A DNA stretch of 15,410 nucleotides, taken from positions 1 through 15,410 of the forward strand of contig DATAEK010000400.1 in NCBI GenBank assembly GCA_036258055.1, written 5' to 3'. A program made the translations under genes and the position numbers. Within the stretch, counting starts at the first letter, position 1; every line of letters starts with the position of its first letter. This stretch comes from DATAEK01 sp036258055. Lineage in GTDB: Bacteria > Acidobacteriota > Vicinamibacteria > Vicinamibacterales > 2-12-FULL-66-21. Under the pieces are notes generated by a model, which was not told the DNA's origin, did no database searches, and saw nothing but the letters and a program-made list of their open reading frames with translations. Of the stretch, positions 6,243 through 14,703 are shown piece after piece.

Positions 6243-8663
6243 ATGGACACCTTGCGTCAAGATCTCCGCTACGCTTTCCGCCGGCTGCTGAAGAGCCCGG
6301 GATTCGCGATCGTTGCGCTCCTCACGCTCTCGCTTGGGATTGGCGCCAACAGCGCGATCTTCAGCGTCATAAACGGCGTGTTGCTCCAGCCGCTGCCCTA
6401 CGCCGAACCCGAACGGCTGGTGCGGATCTACCACTTCAGCGAGGGGCAGCGGTCCTCGATGTCGGGCCCGAATTTCATCGACCTGCGGAAGTCCAGTCAG
6501 ACGCTGGCCGATGCCGCGGCCATCGCCGGATCGCGTGCCATCCTCACCGGCCAGGGAGATCCGGTCAGGCTCGACTCGGCGGAAGTGAGTGCGAGCCTCT
6601 TCGATCTGCTGGGCGTTCAGCCGCTCCTCGGACGCACCTTCCGCGCGGATGAGAACGAGCCGGGCAAATCGAAAGTGGCGGTGCTCTCGTGGGGGCTCTG
6701 GCAGCAGCGTTTCGCGGGCGACCTGCGGGTGCTCGGCCAACGCATTGTTCTCGACGGCGTCCCCTACGAAGTCGTCGGCGTGATGCCGCAGGGCTTCTCG
6801 TATCCCGAGGGACGCACGCTGTGGACGCCGCTCGAGTACACCAAGGGGTTTCTCGTCGAACAGCGGAGCGCCTGGTACCTCTCGGTCGTCGGTCGCACGA
6901 AGCCGGGCGTGGCGCTCGAGCGCGTCGCGGCAGAGGTGCAGACCATCGGATCACAACTCGCGAAGCAGTACCCGGATCACAACGAAGGCGTCGGGCTCGC
7001 AGCCGTTCCGCTCCGGGAGTCGATGGTCGGCAAGATCCGTCCGGCCCTCTACGTCCTCCTCGGCGCGGTAGGATTCGTGCTGCTCATCGCCTGCGCGAAC
7101 GTCGCGAATCTGCTGCTCGCCCGCGCTGCAGCCCGTGAGGGCGAGATGGCCGTGCGCGCGGCGCTCGGCGCCGAACGCATGCGGCTCGTCCGTCAACTGC
7201 TGACCGAGAGCATCGTCCTCAGCACGATTGGATCCGGTCTCGGCCTGCTGCTGGCCATCTGGGGCGTGGCGTTCCTGATCAGTCTTCGCCCTGAAGGAAT
7301 TCCGCGACTCGACGACGTGCGGGTCAACGGTACCGTTGTGGTCTTCAGCCTGGCGCTGTCGATGCTGACGGGTGTCATCTTCGGCATCTTCCCCGCGCTC
7401 CAGGCAACGCGCTCGAGCGTGGCGAACAGCTTGAAAGAGGGGGGACGGGGTGCGCTGACGACTCGCGCGGGCTCCCGCATGCGCAGCGCCCTGGTCGTCG
7501 CGGAGATGGCCCTCGCAGTGACACTCCTCGCTGGCGCCGGCCTGCTGATCCGCAGCTTCATCAAGCTCGCCTCCGTCGATCCGGGGTTCCACGTGGCCCA
7601 GGTGCTCACGTTCGAGTTGTCGCTGCCCGACTCGCGCTTCGAGAAAGAAGCGCAGCAGGTGGCCTTCATGGATCAGCTGATGCCTCGGTTGCACGCGATT
7701 CCCGGCGTGACATCGGCCGGTGCGGTGCTCGCGCTGCCGCTCACGGATCGCAGCTTCGTCATCTCGTTCCAGATCGGTGGACGGCCGCCCATGCCGCCCG
7801 CACAGCAACCGTCGATCCAGACGCGCGTCGCCACGACCGAGTACTTCCAGACGATGGGCATTCCGCTCAAGCGGGGCCGTCTCTTCAGCGCCGACGACCG
7901 CGCCGGCACACCGCCGGTCGTCCTCCTGACCGAGAGCGCCGTCCGCGAGTACTTTCCGAACGAAGAGCCGCTCGGAAAGAAGATCACGCTGGGATGGGGT
8001 CACGGCCCCGGTACGCCGCGCGCCGGCGGAGAAGTCGTCGGGATCGTCGGAGACATCAAGGAAGAAGGGCTGCAGGAGCCGAACCCGCCGCAGATCTATC
8101 TGCCGTACCAGCAGTGGCCCGTCCAGAGTATGGCCGTCGTTCTGAGAACGGCCGTACCGCCGGCGTCGATCAGCCAGGCCGCTCGACGGGCAGTGCACGA
8201 CGTCGATCCCAACCTCCCGGTGTCGCAGGTGCGGACGCTCGAACAGATCGTGTCGCGCTCGATTTCGCAACCGAGGTTCTACATGACGCTGCTCGCCGCA
8301 TTCGCGGCTCTGGCGCTCGTCCTGGCAGCCATCGGCATTTTCGGCGTGCTCTCCTACGCCGTTGCGCAGCGCACACGCGAGATTGGGATCAGGATGGCGC
8401 TCGGTGCGCAGGAGAGCACGGTGGTTCGTCTCGTCGTGCGCGAGGCGATGCTGCTTGCTGCCGCGGGCGTGACGCTCGGCCTCATTGCCGCGTTCTTCGT
8501 CTCCCACTCGCTCGAGGCCTTCCTGTTTCAGACGCGGCCGACCGACCCGTTGACGGTCGCGGGAGTTGCGACGCTGCTGGCCGTCGTGGCGCTCACGGCC
8601 AGTTACATTCCTGCAAGGCGCGCCACCCAGGTCGACCCGCTCACTGCGCTGAGAGCGGAATAG
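6243..8663 (+). CDS. ADOP-family ABC transporter permease 2 (duplicated MacB/FtsX)
   Basis: The 806-residue protein is a paralogue of permease 1 with the same two-halved plan. The N-terminus is MDTLRQDLRYAFRRLLKSPG and helix 1 lies at about 19-41. A MacB-type extracytoplasmic domain leads to an FtsX block beginning near residue 265 (LLIACANVANLLLARAAARE). A mid-protein helix lies near 415-440, followed by a second extracytoplasmic domain. The second FtsX block starts near 680. The coupling motifs are GEMAVRAALGA and REIGIRMALGA, and the end is SYIPARRATQVDPLTALRAE. No ATPase gene is nearby, so the substrate and energising partner are unknown. ATG 6243 is favoured because AGGGA lies about 5 nt upstream; ATG 6237, two codons earlier, is an equally open start. 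Its stop codon shares its final G with the first unit of array B. Confidence 0.93.
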   Translation: MDTLRQDLRYAFRRLLKSPGFAIVALLTLSLGIGANSAIFSVINGVLLQPLPYAEPERLVRIYHFSEGQRSSMSGPNFIDLRKSSQTLADAAAIAGSRAILTGQGDPVRLDSAEVSASLFDLLGVQPLLGRTFRADENEPGKSKVAVLSWGLWQQRFAGDLRVLGQRIVLDGVPYEVVGVMPQGFSYPEGRTLWTPLEYTKGFLVEQRSAWYLSVVGRTKPGVALERVAAEVQTIGSQLAKQYPDHNEGVGLAAVPLRESMVGKIRPALYVLLGAVGFVLLIACANVANLLLARAAAREGEMAVRAALGAERMRLVRQLLTESIVLSTIGSGLGLLLAIWGVAFLISLRPEGIPRLDDVRVNGTVVVFSLALSMLTGVIFGIFPALQATRSSVANSLKEGGRGALTTRAGSRMRSALVVAEMALAVTLLAGAGLLIRSFIKLASVDPGFHVAQVLTFELSLPDSRFEKEAQQVAFMDQLMPRLHAIPGVTSAGAVLALPLTDRSFVISFQIGGRPPMPPAQQPSIQTRVATTEYFQTMGIPLKRGRLFSADDRAGTPPVVLLTESAVREYFPNEEPLGKKITLGWGHGPGTPRAGGEVVGIVGDIKEEGLQEPNPPQIYLPYQQWPVQSMAVVLRTAVPPASISQAARRAVHDVDPNLPVSQVRTLEQIVSRSISQPRFYMTLLAAFAALALVLAAIGIFGVLSYAVAQRTREIGIRMALGAQESTVVRLVVREAMLLAAAGVTLGLIAAFFVSHSLEAFLFQTRPTDPLTVAGVATLLAVVALTASYIPARRATQVDPLTALRAE

Positions 8664-8794
8664 GGTTCTCGGGTTCTCGGGTTCTCGGGTTCTCAGGGTT
8701 CTCGGTTCGAGTTCGACGGTTCGAGCCTTGAAACCTTAGAACCCCAGAACCCCAGAACCCTTAGAACCTTAGAACTGAGAGAACCCTCGAACCC
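8663..8794. repeat. Mirror-image octamer array B (GGGTTCTC left arm / AGAACCC right arm)
   Basis: Five exact GGGTTCTC units start at 8663, 8671, 8679, 8687 and 8696; the first uses the last G of the permease TAG stop codon. A centre of GGTTCGAG-type units follows (8704-8711, 8718-8725). The right arm (about 8726-8794) is made of the reverse-complement type: AGAACCCC, AGAACCTT and finally GAGAACCC (8779-8786), an exact complement of the left unit. CTCGAACC (8786-8793) complements the centre units. The transcript could fold into a long imperfect hairpin. There is no T-run. The unit is unrelated in sequence to that of array A. Confidence 0.9.
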
Positions 8795-8795
8795 T

Positions 8796-8801
8796 TATAC
8801 T
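8796..8801 (+). promoter_or_regulatory. Putative -10 element TATACT at the right edge of array B
   Basis: TATACT, one base from the TATAAT consensus, lies 8 nt before the GTG start at 8810. A transcript starting 6-8 nt downstream would begin almost at the start codon, so the mRNA would be leaderless or nearly so. The expected -35 position falls inside the right arm of array B, where no TTGACA-like hexamer is seen. Confidence 0.55.
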
Positions 8802-8809
8802 AGAGACGG

Positions 8810-9406
8810 GTGGAATACCTGATCAGACAGTACGGGCTCCAGCAGGGAGCCCTCGAGATTCAGTACATCGAGGAGTTCTTCCTCGACTTTCCGCGCAAGA
8901 AGACCGCAGCGGAAGTCATGCGCCGCCTGAGCGATCGGGATCACCAGATCCTGATGGCCGAGGCGCCACTGCCTGACGATCCGTCGACCGTCGTGCCGGT
9001 CTCGTTCAAAGTGGCGCACGAGCTCAGGTCGCGTGAAAGCGATCCGAAACTCGCGGACCTCGTCGTGCAGCTCGAGGACGTCGTGGCGTTCGACGGCCGG
9101 CGGATCCTGTATCAGTGGATTGGCGGCACGCGATCGGACTGGCGCGGTCAGGGCCACTTCCGTGCGCTCACCGAGGAACAGGAAGTCTGGGCGATCGACA
9201 ACGGCTTCGACGAGATCATCGTCAAAACGAAGAATCGGTTCTACGAGATGCGGAGCACGCTCGCCCAACTGCACTTCGACGTCGTCCGCTTCGTGCCGCA
9301 TCCGGCGGACACCGGCGAGTCCAAGGTCTTTCTCAGGAAGCGCCTCGGCCAGCACGTGCTCGACGCCCACCGCAGCCGCCGGTCCGTCAAGCGCGAACCT
9401 GCGTGA
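8810..9406 (+). CDS. GNAT-fold acetyltransferase-like protein
   Basis: The 198-residue product looks like a GNAT-family acetyltransferase. A strand (RRILYQWIGGT) is followed by the acetyl-CoA-binding loop and helix SDWRGQGHFRALTEEQEVWA at about residues 107-126, which has the R-G-Q-G pattern. The strand EIIVKTKNRFYEMRSTLAQL then includes the 'N...Y.M...L' element usual near the C-terminus of GNATs. The N-terminal 60 residues (QYIEEFFLDFPRKKTAAEVM and after) are not typical, and the substrate is unknown. The protein appears cytoplasmic. GTG 8810 is chosen because a -10-like TATACT lies just upstream and no earlier in-frame start follows the array; the ribosome binding site is weak (GAGACGG abuts the start). 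The stop overlaps the methyltransferase start by 4 nt (GTGA), so the two are probably co-translated. Confidence 0.78.
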   Translation: MEYLIRQYGLQQGALEIQYIEEFFLDFPRKKTAAEVMRRLSDRDHQILMAEAPLPDDPSTVVPVSFKVAHELRSRESDPKLADLVVQLEDVVAFDGRRILYQWIGGTRSDWRGQGHFRALTEEQEVWAIDNGFDEIIVKTKNRFYEMRSTLAQLHFDVVRFVPHPADTGESKVFLRKRLGQHVLDAHRSRRSVKREPA

Positions 9407-10200
9407 TCGAACGGATCGGCGCTCAGGACGATCCCCGACTCGACGCTTATCGCTACGTCGGCGACCCGCAGTGGCTCCTGACGCGCGGGCTCTTCGTTGC
9501 GGAGGGGCGACTCGTCGTCTCACGGCTGCTCGAGGCCGGCAGGGCCGCCGTTGTCTCCGTTCTCGTCACGCCTCCTGCGCTCGCCGCGCTCGGTGAGCGC
9601 CTGGATGCCCTGGCGGCTCCCGTCTACGTCTGCGATCAGCAGATCCTCAACCGGATCACCGGCTTCAACTTCCATCGAGGTTGCCTGGCTCTCGCGCGGC
9701 GTCCGCCGTCCCAACCGCTGACGGCGTTCGCCGAGGCGACGCGGCTGCTGGCGCTCGAAGGGGTTGGCAACCCTGACAACGTGGGCGGTCTTCTTCGCGC
9801 GGCGGCTGCGTTTGGTGTGGATGGGATCCTGTTCGATCCGCGCAGCGGAGATCCCCTTTACAGGAAAGCCATTCGTACGTCGATGGGTGCCGCGCTGGTG
9901 ATGCCGTGGGTTCGTCTGATGTCGTGGCCGGCCGATCTGGAATGGTTCCGCGCGCGGGGGTTTCACATCGCGGCCCTGACGCCGCACCCGGACGCCACCT
10001 CGGTCCACGCGCTGACGGTTCGCCCTGACGCGCGCCTGATCGTGCTCGTCGGCGCGGAAGGCGAGGGACTGAGCGATGCCGTGCTCGCGCTCGCGGACGA
10101 TCGCGTCAGAATCCCAATCGCCAGCGCCGTCGATTCGTTGAACGTCACCGTCGCGGCCAGCATCATGCTGGCGCTCGCTGATCGCGAGCGGCACCGCTAG
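9403..10200 (+). CDS. SpoU/TrmH-family RNA 2'-O-methyltransferase
   Basis: The 265-residue protein shows the SPOUT methyltransferase motifs. Motif 1 is GVGNPDNVGGLLRAAAAFG, with N123, N126 and the catalytic R132. Motif 2 is LIVLVGAEGEGLSD near residues 209-222. Motif 3 is IPIASAVDSLNVTVAAS near 236-252. The last two form the knotted S-adenosylmethionine site. The N-terminal part (RGLFVAEGRLVVSRLLEAG) resembles the RNA-binding SpoU substrate domain. The family methylates the 2'-O of ribose in rRNA or tRNA; which nucleotide is modified cannot be decided here. GTG 9403 is chosen because it overlaps the stop of the GNAT gene as GTGA and gives the usual family length. The frame stays open further upstream but that would run through the GNAT gene. 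It is convergent with the large minus-strand gene. Confidence 0.93.
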   Translation: MIERIGAQDDPRLDAYRYVGDPQWLLTRGLFVAEGRLVVSRLLEAGRAAVVSVLVTPPALAALGERLDALAAPVYVCDQQILNRITGFNFHRGCLALARRPPSQPLTAFAEATRLLALEGVGNPDNVGGLLRAAAAFGVDGILFDPRSGDPLYRKAIRTSMGAALVMPWVRLMSWPADLEWFRARGFHIAALTPHPDATSVHALTVRPDARLIVLVGAEGEGLSDAVLALADDRVRIPIASAVDSLNVTVAASIMLALADRERHR

Positions 10201-10224
10201 TCCAGCCGCCTTAGCGACGTAACC

Positions 10225-10240
10225 AGCGGTGCCAACCGCT
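10225..10240. terminator. Possible weak stem-loop between convergent genes
   Basis: AGCGGT-GCCA-ACCGCT forms a perfect 6-bp stem with a 4-nt loop, 24 nt after the methyltransferase stop codon and before the convergent minus-strand gene end. There is no T-run on either strand, so intrinsic termination is uncertain. Confidence 0.3.
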
Positions 10241-10267
10241 CACGTAATTCCGGGCGCCTCTAACCGA

Positions 10268-10288
10268 ACCGCGGACAGCGGACAGCGA
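10268..10288. repeat. Dispersed 21-nt repeat, copy 2 (tandem GCGGACA pair)
   Basis: This is an exact copy of the 21-nt segment at 903-923, lying 18 nt past the stop of the large minus-strand gene. It is framed by CGGGCGC (10251-10257) and GCGCCCG (10293-10299), which could pair around it. Its role is unknown. Confidence 0.8.
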
Positions 10289-10306
10289 GCGAGCGCCCGT
10301 CATTCG

Positions 10307-13300
10307 TCACTTCTGGCGCACGTCCAGATCGAAATGCACGCGCGGGACCTCCGTTCCCAGCGGCGTGTGCTTGTTCGTGAAATCGCTCGGCCGCGTCCAG
10401 CGCCCGAACACGAAGCCGCCAATCACGCGGCCGCTGTTCGTGGGACCGAAATAGGTCTCGTTCAGGGTGAACTCGCCGAAGATCGCAATCCGGCTGTTGA
10501 TGTGATGCGTGACGCGCGCCATCACGCCGACGCCGTCGCCCAGCAGCGTCGGCCGCTGACGCCGCAGCCACATGATGTGTCCGTCGATCTCGGTGTTCGG
10601 CCACGGGCCGACCAGGACGCCGCCACCGAGCGTATCGACGACCCGGGTGACGTGCTCGACCTCGATCGCGGTCACGGTCGTGCCGGGACCAGGCACTCCC
10701 GAGAAAACGAACGATGTGTCCGTCGTCAACGTCGCAGTGTCCTTGAATCCTTTCGATCCGAAGATGTTGACGCGGACCGAGGGGAAGAGCAGATCCAGCA
10801 CCACCGAGGCTTGACCGAGAACGCCACCGTTTTTCAGCTGTCCTATCTCTGCGAACTTGAAGTCGCTGAAGACGCCCAACTGGACCTGCTGCCATCGGTT
10901 CAACAGGCCGACATCGAATTGCCCCTCGTGTCGTCCTGAGTAGTACAGGTACTCACCCTGCGCCTGCACACCGAAGTTGTGCTGCTCCCCGAACGGTGAG
11001 AGGTGACGCCCGTTCGCCGTGACCGTCCAGTCGCCAGTCTTGCTCGACCCGAACGTCGGACCCGTGCTCATGCCGACGGAGGTAAACGACGGCGGATGGC
11101 ACAGCTCGTTGGCGGGCGTATCCGCGGTCATCGTGACCAGCTTGTTCGGTGTGGCCGGATCGTTGCTCGCAATCGTGATCGTCGCGCTCTTCGCTCCTGG
11201 TGTCGTCGGCGCAAAACGTATCGGTACCTCGACCGACGTGCCAGGCGTCACGACAATTGGGAACGTGAGCACTTGCGGAACCTGGAACTCGGGCGAGCTC
11301 GACGTGATGTTGCTGATCGCCAGCGCCGATGTCCCGCTGTTCGTGACGGTGATGTCGAGATCACGCGTCGAACCGACGCAGACCGGTCCGAAACTGCCGG
11401 TGTCGACGACAGAAGTCACGATGACCGGCACCCCGCCGGTCCCCCGCACGGCAACGACTTTCGCCGGCGCCAGCGGGTCGTTGTTACTGATGGTCAGGTT
11501 CGCCGCCTTCGGGCCGAAGCTGGTGGGCCTGAATCGAATCGGGATCGCGACCGACGTGCCCGGCGCGATGACGATCGGATAGGAGACCACGCTGGCGGTT
11601 TCGAAGTCGGGAGCGCTCGATGTGATGTTCGCCACTGTCAACGTGCAGCCGCCGGGATTGCTGATGACCAGTGGTTGATCGCGGAAGGCGCCAGCCGCGA
11701 CCGTTCCGAAGTCTCCGGCGTCGGCTATCGCGGTCACGATCGAGCGTGACGTGCCGTTGCCCGAAACGAGGATGGTGGCCGACGGCGTCACGGTGTCGTC
11801 ACTCGGGACGGTCAGCGTCGCTGACTTCGCGCCCGGGCTCGTCGGCGTGAATCGCACGTCGAAAGGAAAACAGCTCGACGGACCAATCGTGACGGGATAG
11901 CCCGACGACGGCGTGACGACGGAGAACTGCGCGTCAGATGAGGTGATGGGATCGATGTGCAGATCGGTTTTGCCGGTGTTGCAGACGTTGGCAACGGCGT
12001 GACTGGTCGCGCCGACGCACGTGTCGGGCAGCGTGACCGGGCCAGGAATCTGAATCTGCGATCCCGCGACGACGATCGCCGCGAAAAAAAGCCTGATCCC
12101 AGGCCCCGCAGGCAAGGCTGGCGCAGGGGTGGCCGATGGCCAGATCGAATAGAACCGCCCGGCTGCGCAGGCGTTCCCGTTGTAGTCGCCGTATTTGGGA
12201 ACACCGGAACCCGGTTGACACGTTTCAGGAACGGGCAGCGTCGGGCAGGTGGGCGTGCTGAAGTCGCAGGGGTTACGCGAACCGGTGGGCGGACTCGACC
12301 CCGGCACCAAGCACTGCCCCGCGAGCTGCGGCTGCTGTGGAGTGCATGTGTCTGAATCGTTGGGCGATCGTGTAGAACTCGGCCAGCTCAAAGCGCTCCC
12401 CGGCACTTGTCCCGCTTCGCACTGGTTGTCGGCCGTGTTCAGCGAATTCACCCGCCGCTCGGGGCCTGCGACGAGATTGCCCGCGCCATTGCGCACCGCG
12501 CTCCCCGCGTAGAAGTCGGTCAGGCTGTTATTTGTCGTCGTTGCCGCACGGCGATCGAACCAGTTCACATAGGCCACGCCCCCGGCAGAGCAGACCCAGG
12601 GCATGAAGCGGCGGGCCACGGATGCGTTGCTCACCGTGACGACGCGCGCGGCGAGCCAATTCGTGCCGCTATCGGTCGAGTCCCGAACGATGATGTTTTC
12701 GTTGTTGGGGCTCGTGGGGCCCGTGTTCTGCGCGTAGGTGACGAAGACGTGATTGGCATCGGTGTCGTCGACGGCAACCATGAAGCTCGACAGGTTATTG
12801 CCGTCGTTGCAGCGGTCGAGGCCGGGGACGCCATTCGCGCATGACACCCAGTTGTTCGGGCCCAGCGTCGCGACCAGCCTGGCATCGGCCTCGAGCGTCA
12901 TCGGGACGGCGGTCGCGGGGCACGCAGCCCAACGATCCAGCCGGATGTCATCGCCGGACTGATAGACCACATAGACGCGGCCGTCCTGGCCGACAGTCAC
13001 GCGCGGAAGATCGCCGTTCCGAATCGTTCGGGGTCCCCAGGTGGTCCCACCGTCGTTCGAGCACACGATGCCGTAGCGGTTGATCGTGGCGGTGGGACCG
13101 TTCCGCCAGACTGAATAGACCCGATCCCCGCCACCGGCGCTCGCGTTGAAGCGATCGGCGGCGATGTGCTCCTGGTCGGGATAGGGCTGCGACCCAGGCG
13201 CAGAGAGCGCGTAGCGACACGGGAACGGATCCGTCATAGCCGGGCAGGTATACGCGTTGGCGCGAAAGGGGAAGGTCGCGCCGTTGTCTGTCGTCGCATA

Positions 13301-14431
13301 GATGCGTGTCGTACCCGCCGTGCTCGCCGCATTCAAGCCGATGGTTGCCGCGTAGAACGCGCCGCTCCGGCCAAACGTCACCGAGCCGTCGCCTTGCGTT
13401 CCGGTGAAGCCTGCGCCGTTGGCCCAATTCAAGCCACCGTCGGTCGAGCGCGTCCAGTTGAAGGCCTGCCCGATGATGATGTTCTGGCCGTTGGTCGAGA
13501 CAGCGATCTCCGCTTCGCTGCCACCGCTGACACCCTGCGGCAAACCTGCGGCGGCAAAGATTGGCGCCGATCGGCCGCCCGCGGCACTCGATGGTGAACG
13601 CCTCGCAAGCCTCAACGCCTCGCCGACGTTTGCCGGAGTAATGGTCCCCACGTTCGATCGGGGAGGTGGCACGGGTTTCCTCGGCCGTACGGCTCTCAGC
13701 TCGTTGAGCTCGCGAGTCGCACGGGCCGGATCGCCGGCCGTCCGGAATGTCACGCTCCGTAAGATGGCGCGGACCAGCTCCTCTTCCGCCGCGGGCGCGT
13801 TCGGCAGGAGCTGGGCGTTCGCGGTGACGAACAGGTCTCCCGCCGCGATCGCGGTCGTGATCCGAAGCATGGTCAGCGGCAGGAGCCGTTGTCTCTGTTC
13901 GGGGGCCCGCGACGTGGTGGCAGTCTGTTGCTCGCCGTTCGCATCGTTTTTCGGCTCGTTTTCCCGCTGCTCCTCTTCGCCTTCCGGACTGCCCGGCTGC
14001 TGGCGCGTGACGACCTCCCTTCGCTGTACTGCCGGCCATCCGCCGATCATCAGAAACGTCGTCGGGGCAGCGGACTCGGCTCGCGCGTCGCGCGTTTTGC
14101 GCAATGCCTCCGCGTGGTTCGGCATCGGTTGGACCGTGATTAGGACTTCGGTCGCGTTCGAGTGGGTCTGGAAGTCCGCCGTCTTGAACCGATCGGGGGT
14201 CAGGTTTACGATCCTCGCCACGTGTGCTTCCTGCGTCACGGACCACCCGGCCGGGTATCTGACAGTGACGCCGTCAGGCGCGATCTCGAGGCGCTCGGTC
14301 AAGACCGGCGTCTGAGACTGCGCCGCCTGACCCGAGACGATCGCGAGCGGTGCACTCCCCGCCGCGAGAACGGCAACCAACAGGACGCGAAGCACGACGT
14401 AGCGGCGGGTGAAACGAGCGGCGTGTGGCAT
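10307..14431 (-). CDS. Large exported mosaic protein: Asp-box propeller-like region, three ASH repeats, barrel-like C-terminus
   Basis: The 1374-residue product starts with a signal peptide (hydrophobic VVLRVLLVAVLAAG, cleavage near 36). Residues about 50-215 resemble a PsbP/DUF1795-like domain (VTVRYPAGWSV ... ILRSVTF), interrupted by a charged linker. Residues about 300-790 look like a sialidase/BNR-type propeller with Asp-box motifs STDGGLNW (near 329), ATDNGATF (near 378), SNDGGTTW (near 456) and STDSGTNW (near 584). A Cys/Pro-rich linker follows. Three ASH/choice-of-anchor-D repeats of about 100 residues lie near 796-893, 900-999 and 1006-1103. The last 270 residues have alternating aromatic strands like an outer-membrane beta-barrel, but the chain ends in DVRQK, not an aromatic residue. 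No function is assigned; a surface glycan- or protein-binding role is inference. AGGGGA about 8 nt upstream supports ATG 14431 over GTG 14470. Confidence 0.85.
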   Translation of the reverse strand: MPHAARFTRRYVVLRVLLVAVLAAGSAPLAIVSGQAAQSQTPVLTERLEIAPDGVTVRYPAGWSVTQEAHVARIVNLTPDRFKTADFQTHSNATEVLITVQPMPNHAEALRKTRDARAESAAPTTFLMIGGWPAVQRREVVTRQQPGSPEGEEEQRENEPKNDANGEQQTATTSRAPEQRQRLLPLTMLRITTAIAAGDLFVTANAQLLPNAPAAEEELVRAILRSVTFRTAGDPARATRELNELRAVRPRKPVPPPRSNVGTITPANVGEALRLARRSPSSAAGGRSAPIFAAAGLPQGVSGGSEAEIAVSTNGQNIIIGQAFNWTRSTDGGLNWANGAGFTGTQGDGSVTFGRSGAFYAATIGLNAASTAGTTRIYATTDNGATFPFRANAYTCPAMTDPFPCRYALSAPGSQPYPDQEHIAADRFNASAGGGDRVYSVWRNGPTATINRYGIVCSNDGGTTWGPRTIRNGDLPRVTVGQDGRVYVVYQSGDDIRLDRWAACPATAVPMTLEADARLVATLGPNNWVSCANGVPGLDRCNDGNNLSSFMVAVDDTDANHVFVTYAQNTGPTSPNNENIIVRDSTDSGTNWLAARVVTVSNASVARRFMPWVCSAGGVAYVNWFDRRAATTTNNSLTDFYAGSAVRNGAGNLVAGPERRVNSLNTADNQCEAGQVPGSALSWPSSTRSPNDSDTCTPQQPQLAGQCLVPGSSPPTGSRNPCDFSTPTCPTLPVPETCQPGSGVPKYGDYNGNACAAGRFYSIWPSATPAPALPAGPGIRLFFAAIVVAGSQIQIPGPVTLPDTCVGATSHAVANVCNTGKTDLHIDPITSSDAQFSVVTPSSGYPVTIGPSSCFPFDVRFTPTSPGAKSATLTVPSDDTVTPSATILVSGNGTSRSIVTAIADAGDFGTVAAGAFRDQPLVISNPGGCTLTVANITSSAPDFETASVVSYPIVIAPGTSVAIPIRFRPTSFGPKAANLTISNNDPLAPAKVVAVRGTGGVPVIVTSVVDTGSFGPVCVGSTRDLDITVTNSGTSALAISNITSSSPEFQVPQVLTFPIVVTPGTSVEVPIRFAPTTPGAKSATITIASNDPATPNKLVTMTADTPANELCHPPSFTSVGMSTGPTFGSSKTGDWTVTANGRHLSPFGEQHNFGVQAQGEYLYYSGRHEGQFDVGLLNRWQQVQLGVFSDFKFAEIGQLKNGGVLGQASVVLDLLFPSVRVNIFGSKGFKDTATLTTDTSFVFSGVPGPGTTVTAIEVEHVTRVVDTLGGGVLVGPWPNTEIDGHIMWLRRQRPTLLGDGVGVMARVTHHINSRIAIFGEFTLNETYFGPTNSGRVIGGFVFGRWTRPSDFTNKHTPLGTEVPRVHFDLDVRQK

Positions 14432-14703
14432 TGACCGATCCCCTACGCAAGCAATGAATCCGCGCGACACTTAACGAAGCGGGCAGCCAGGGTCCGACGC
14501 TGGGGTCGCAGGAACCACCATGAGCCGAGCGCGCGGTCTCGGATCCGTCGACCCGCCGCACCCAGCGCTGAGATGGGCGCTATCCTTCCCCGATCCGTAA
14601 GTGAGCGTCTGTGCAATATCGAACACATGACGAGACGCTCTCAGACCGCTCGCCACTTGAAGTGCCCCGAGGAGTAACATCGACGCGATATCCGCGGCAC
14701 CAC

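Noticed and set aside
12948..14246. Second long minus-strand frame inside the mosaic-protein gene
   Set aside because: It overlaps the signal-peptide, Asp-box and ASH-containing frame of the same strand, and its translation is low-complexity and Arg-rich without recognisable motifs.
14471..14703. Small genes or a tRNA in the spacer before alkB
   Set aside because: Short frames here lack ribosome binding sites and motifs, and no cloverleaf or T-loop sequence can be found.
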